A DNA stretch of 7,017 bases. It comes from Gammaproteobacteria bacterium (lineage in GTDB: Bacteria; Pseudomonadota; Gammaproteobacteria; Steroidobacterales; Steroidobacteraceae). Every line of letters begins with the position of its first letter. Position 1 is the stretch's first letter. A model generated the notes under the pieces. It did no database searches. It worked only from the letters and a program-made list of their open reading frames with translations, and was not told the DNA's origin. This document shows positions 6,239 to 7,017 of this stretch, one piece after another. The position numbers and the translations under genes are program-made. The stretch spans positions 1 to 7,017 of the forward strand of contig DAIDKA010000146.1 of assembly GCA_027451085.1 (NCBI GenBank). Direction: 5' to 3'.

Positions 6239-7017
6239 ACCCACTCCACCTGCCGCGACACCAGGAATTTTGCATACAGCGGAATCTTCCACAGCGCATA
6301 GAACACGGCCAGCAGCAGCTGGCTGAAGGGCAGCACACGCCGGCCCACGCGCAGCCACGACAGCATGACCGCCGTGATCAGCAGCAGCAGTGTGACTGTG
6401 GCGATCGTCGGGGCGGCGACGGCGCCGGTGAAGAAGTGCAGTGCGGCAGCGCCGCACCACAGCAGCGTCACCAGCATGCACAGCAGCGCCAGCGGCGGCA
6501 CGCACAGGTCCAGCGCCAGGGCGAGGAGCTCGCGCTGGAAAGGAAACAGCGCCCGGCGCAGCAGCGGCAGCGCCTCACCTGCGATCACCGACAGATGGCC
6601 ATGTTCCCAGCGGGTGCGCTGTCCCTGCATGCCGGCGTCGGAGGATGGAAAGAAACTCGTGACCAGCGCATCAGGGCAGAACAGCGGCGCGGCGCCGGCC
6701 TGTGCCAGGTCCAGGCCGAGTTTCATGTCTTCGACGATGTGGCCCGTTGCCAGGGCGGCGCTGCTGATGCAGCCCCAGGGAAAAGCCATGCCGGTGCCCA
6801 TCAGCTGGCAGGGCAGGCCCAGGTGGTACAGCCCGGTGGCGCGCACCTGGTTTTTCACCAGCCAGGCGAATTCGGCCACGCGGGTTTTCAGCCCTGAACC
6901 GGGCGGCGAGCGCATCAGGTAGAGGGCCTGTACAGGTCTGCCCGTGGCCGTACAGCGTGCGGCCAGGCGCGTGATCGCACCCGGTTCCACCAGGCAGTCG
7001 GCGTCGATGACAAGGAC
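6217..7017 (-). CDS. Family 2 glycosyltransferase (processive-type), C-terminal part, 5' partial
   Basis: The frame stays open to the right edge, so the N-terminal part is missing; 266 residues are visible. It begins inside the GT-A catalytic domain with VLVIDADC (1-8), whose D5-x-D7 is the metal/nucleotide-sugar-binding DxD motif. Next come MGTGMAFPW (73-81) for acceptor binding, GHIVEDMKLGLDLA (92-105) with the catalytic-base-like E96-D97 pair, and QRTRWEHGH (133-141), the Q-x-x-R-W motif typical of GT2 enzymes that build glycans at the membrane. After it come hydrophobic helices (about 159-186, 192-216 and 225-247) and a basic C-terminal tail. It is therefore an inner-membrane enzyme adding sugars from nucleotide-sugar donors, probably for the exopolysaccharide of this locus. 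Sugar specificity cannot be read from the sequence. It is convergent with the sugar dehydrogenase at a 25-bp spacing. Confidence 0.88.
   Translation of the reverse strand, partial: VLVIDADCLVEPGAITRLAARCTATGRPVQALYLMRSPPGSGLKTRVAEFAWLVKNQVRATGLYHLGLPCQLMGTGMAFPWGCISSAALATGHIVEDMKLGLDLAQAGAAPLFCPDALVTSFFPSSDAGMQGQRTRWEHGHLSVIAGEALPLLRRALFPFQRELLALALDLCVPPLALLCMLVTLLWCGAAALHFFTGAVAAPTIATVTLLLLITAVMLSWLRVGRRVLPFSQLLLAVFYALWKIPLYAKFLVSRQVEWVRSRRDS

Noticed and set aside
6163..6897. Open frame of 244 residues on the + strand opposite the glycosyltransferase
   Set aside because: Gln/His/Arg-rich translation, characteristic of the reverse complement of Leu/Ala-rich membrane helices; the - strand carries clear GT2 motifs.

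Overview
This GC-rich window (strong G/C bias at third codon positions) reads as part of an extracellular polysaccharide locus from a proteobacterium. The Gram-negative assignment rests on the gene types: a Wzy/WaaL-like membrane polymerase or ligase, a processive-type GT2 glycosyltransferase, and a soluble-type PQQ sugar dehydrogenase. The sequence alone does not fix genus or class.

Layout, left to right: (1) a 5'-truncated O-antigen ligase/polymerase-like membrane protein on the + strand (1-921). (2) Overlapping it by ATGA, a secreted 682-residue protein with features of a glycan-binding and glycoside-hydrolase-like (clan GH-A-like) enzyme (918-2966). (3) On the - strand, a large two-domain alpha/beta-hydrolase fusion (2899-4797) whose 3' end overlaps the previous gene by 68 bp. 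(4) A 227-bp divergent intergenic region with a perfect 7-bp hairpin and small dyads. (5) On the + strand, a membrane-anchored PQQ-dependent sugar dehydrogenase-like beta-propeller (5025-6191). (6) After a 25-bp convergent gap, the C-terminal two-thirds or so of a GT2 glycosyltransferase on the - strand, running off the right edge (6217-7017).

A likely working model, which is inference: the GT2 enzyme builds a glycan, the Wzy/WaaL-like protein polymerises or transfers it at the periplasmic face of the inner membrane, and the coupled secreted protein binds or trims it outside the cytoplasm. The hydrolase and the anchored sugar dehydrogenase are accessory modifiers. No complete biosynthetic set (flippase, exporter, priming transferase) is visible, so the locus extends on at least one side.

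The most unusual points are three proteins whose active sites depart from their family patterns or are not well described. The tandem hydrolase has Arg and Cys at its two nucleophile elbows. The propeller has Ser where the catalytic His is expected. The secreted GH-like protein carries an extra beta module resembling one seen in phage virion proteins. No tRNA, rRNA, CRISPR array, insertion sequence or attachment site was seen.
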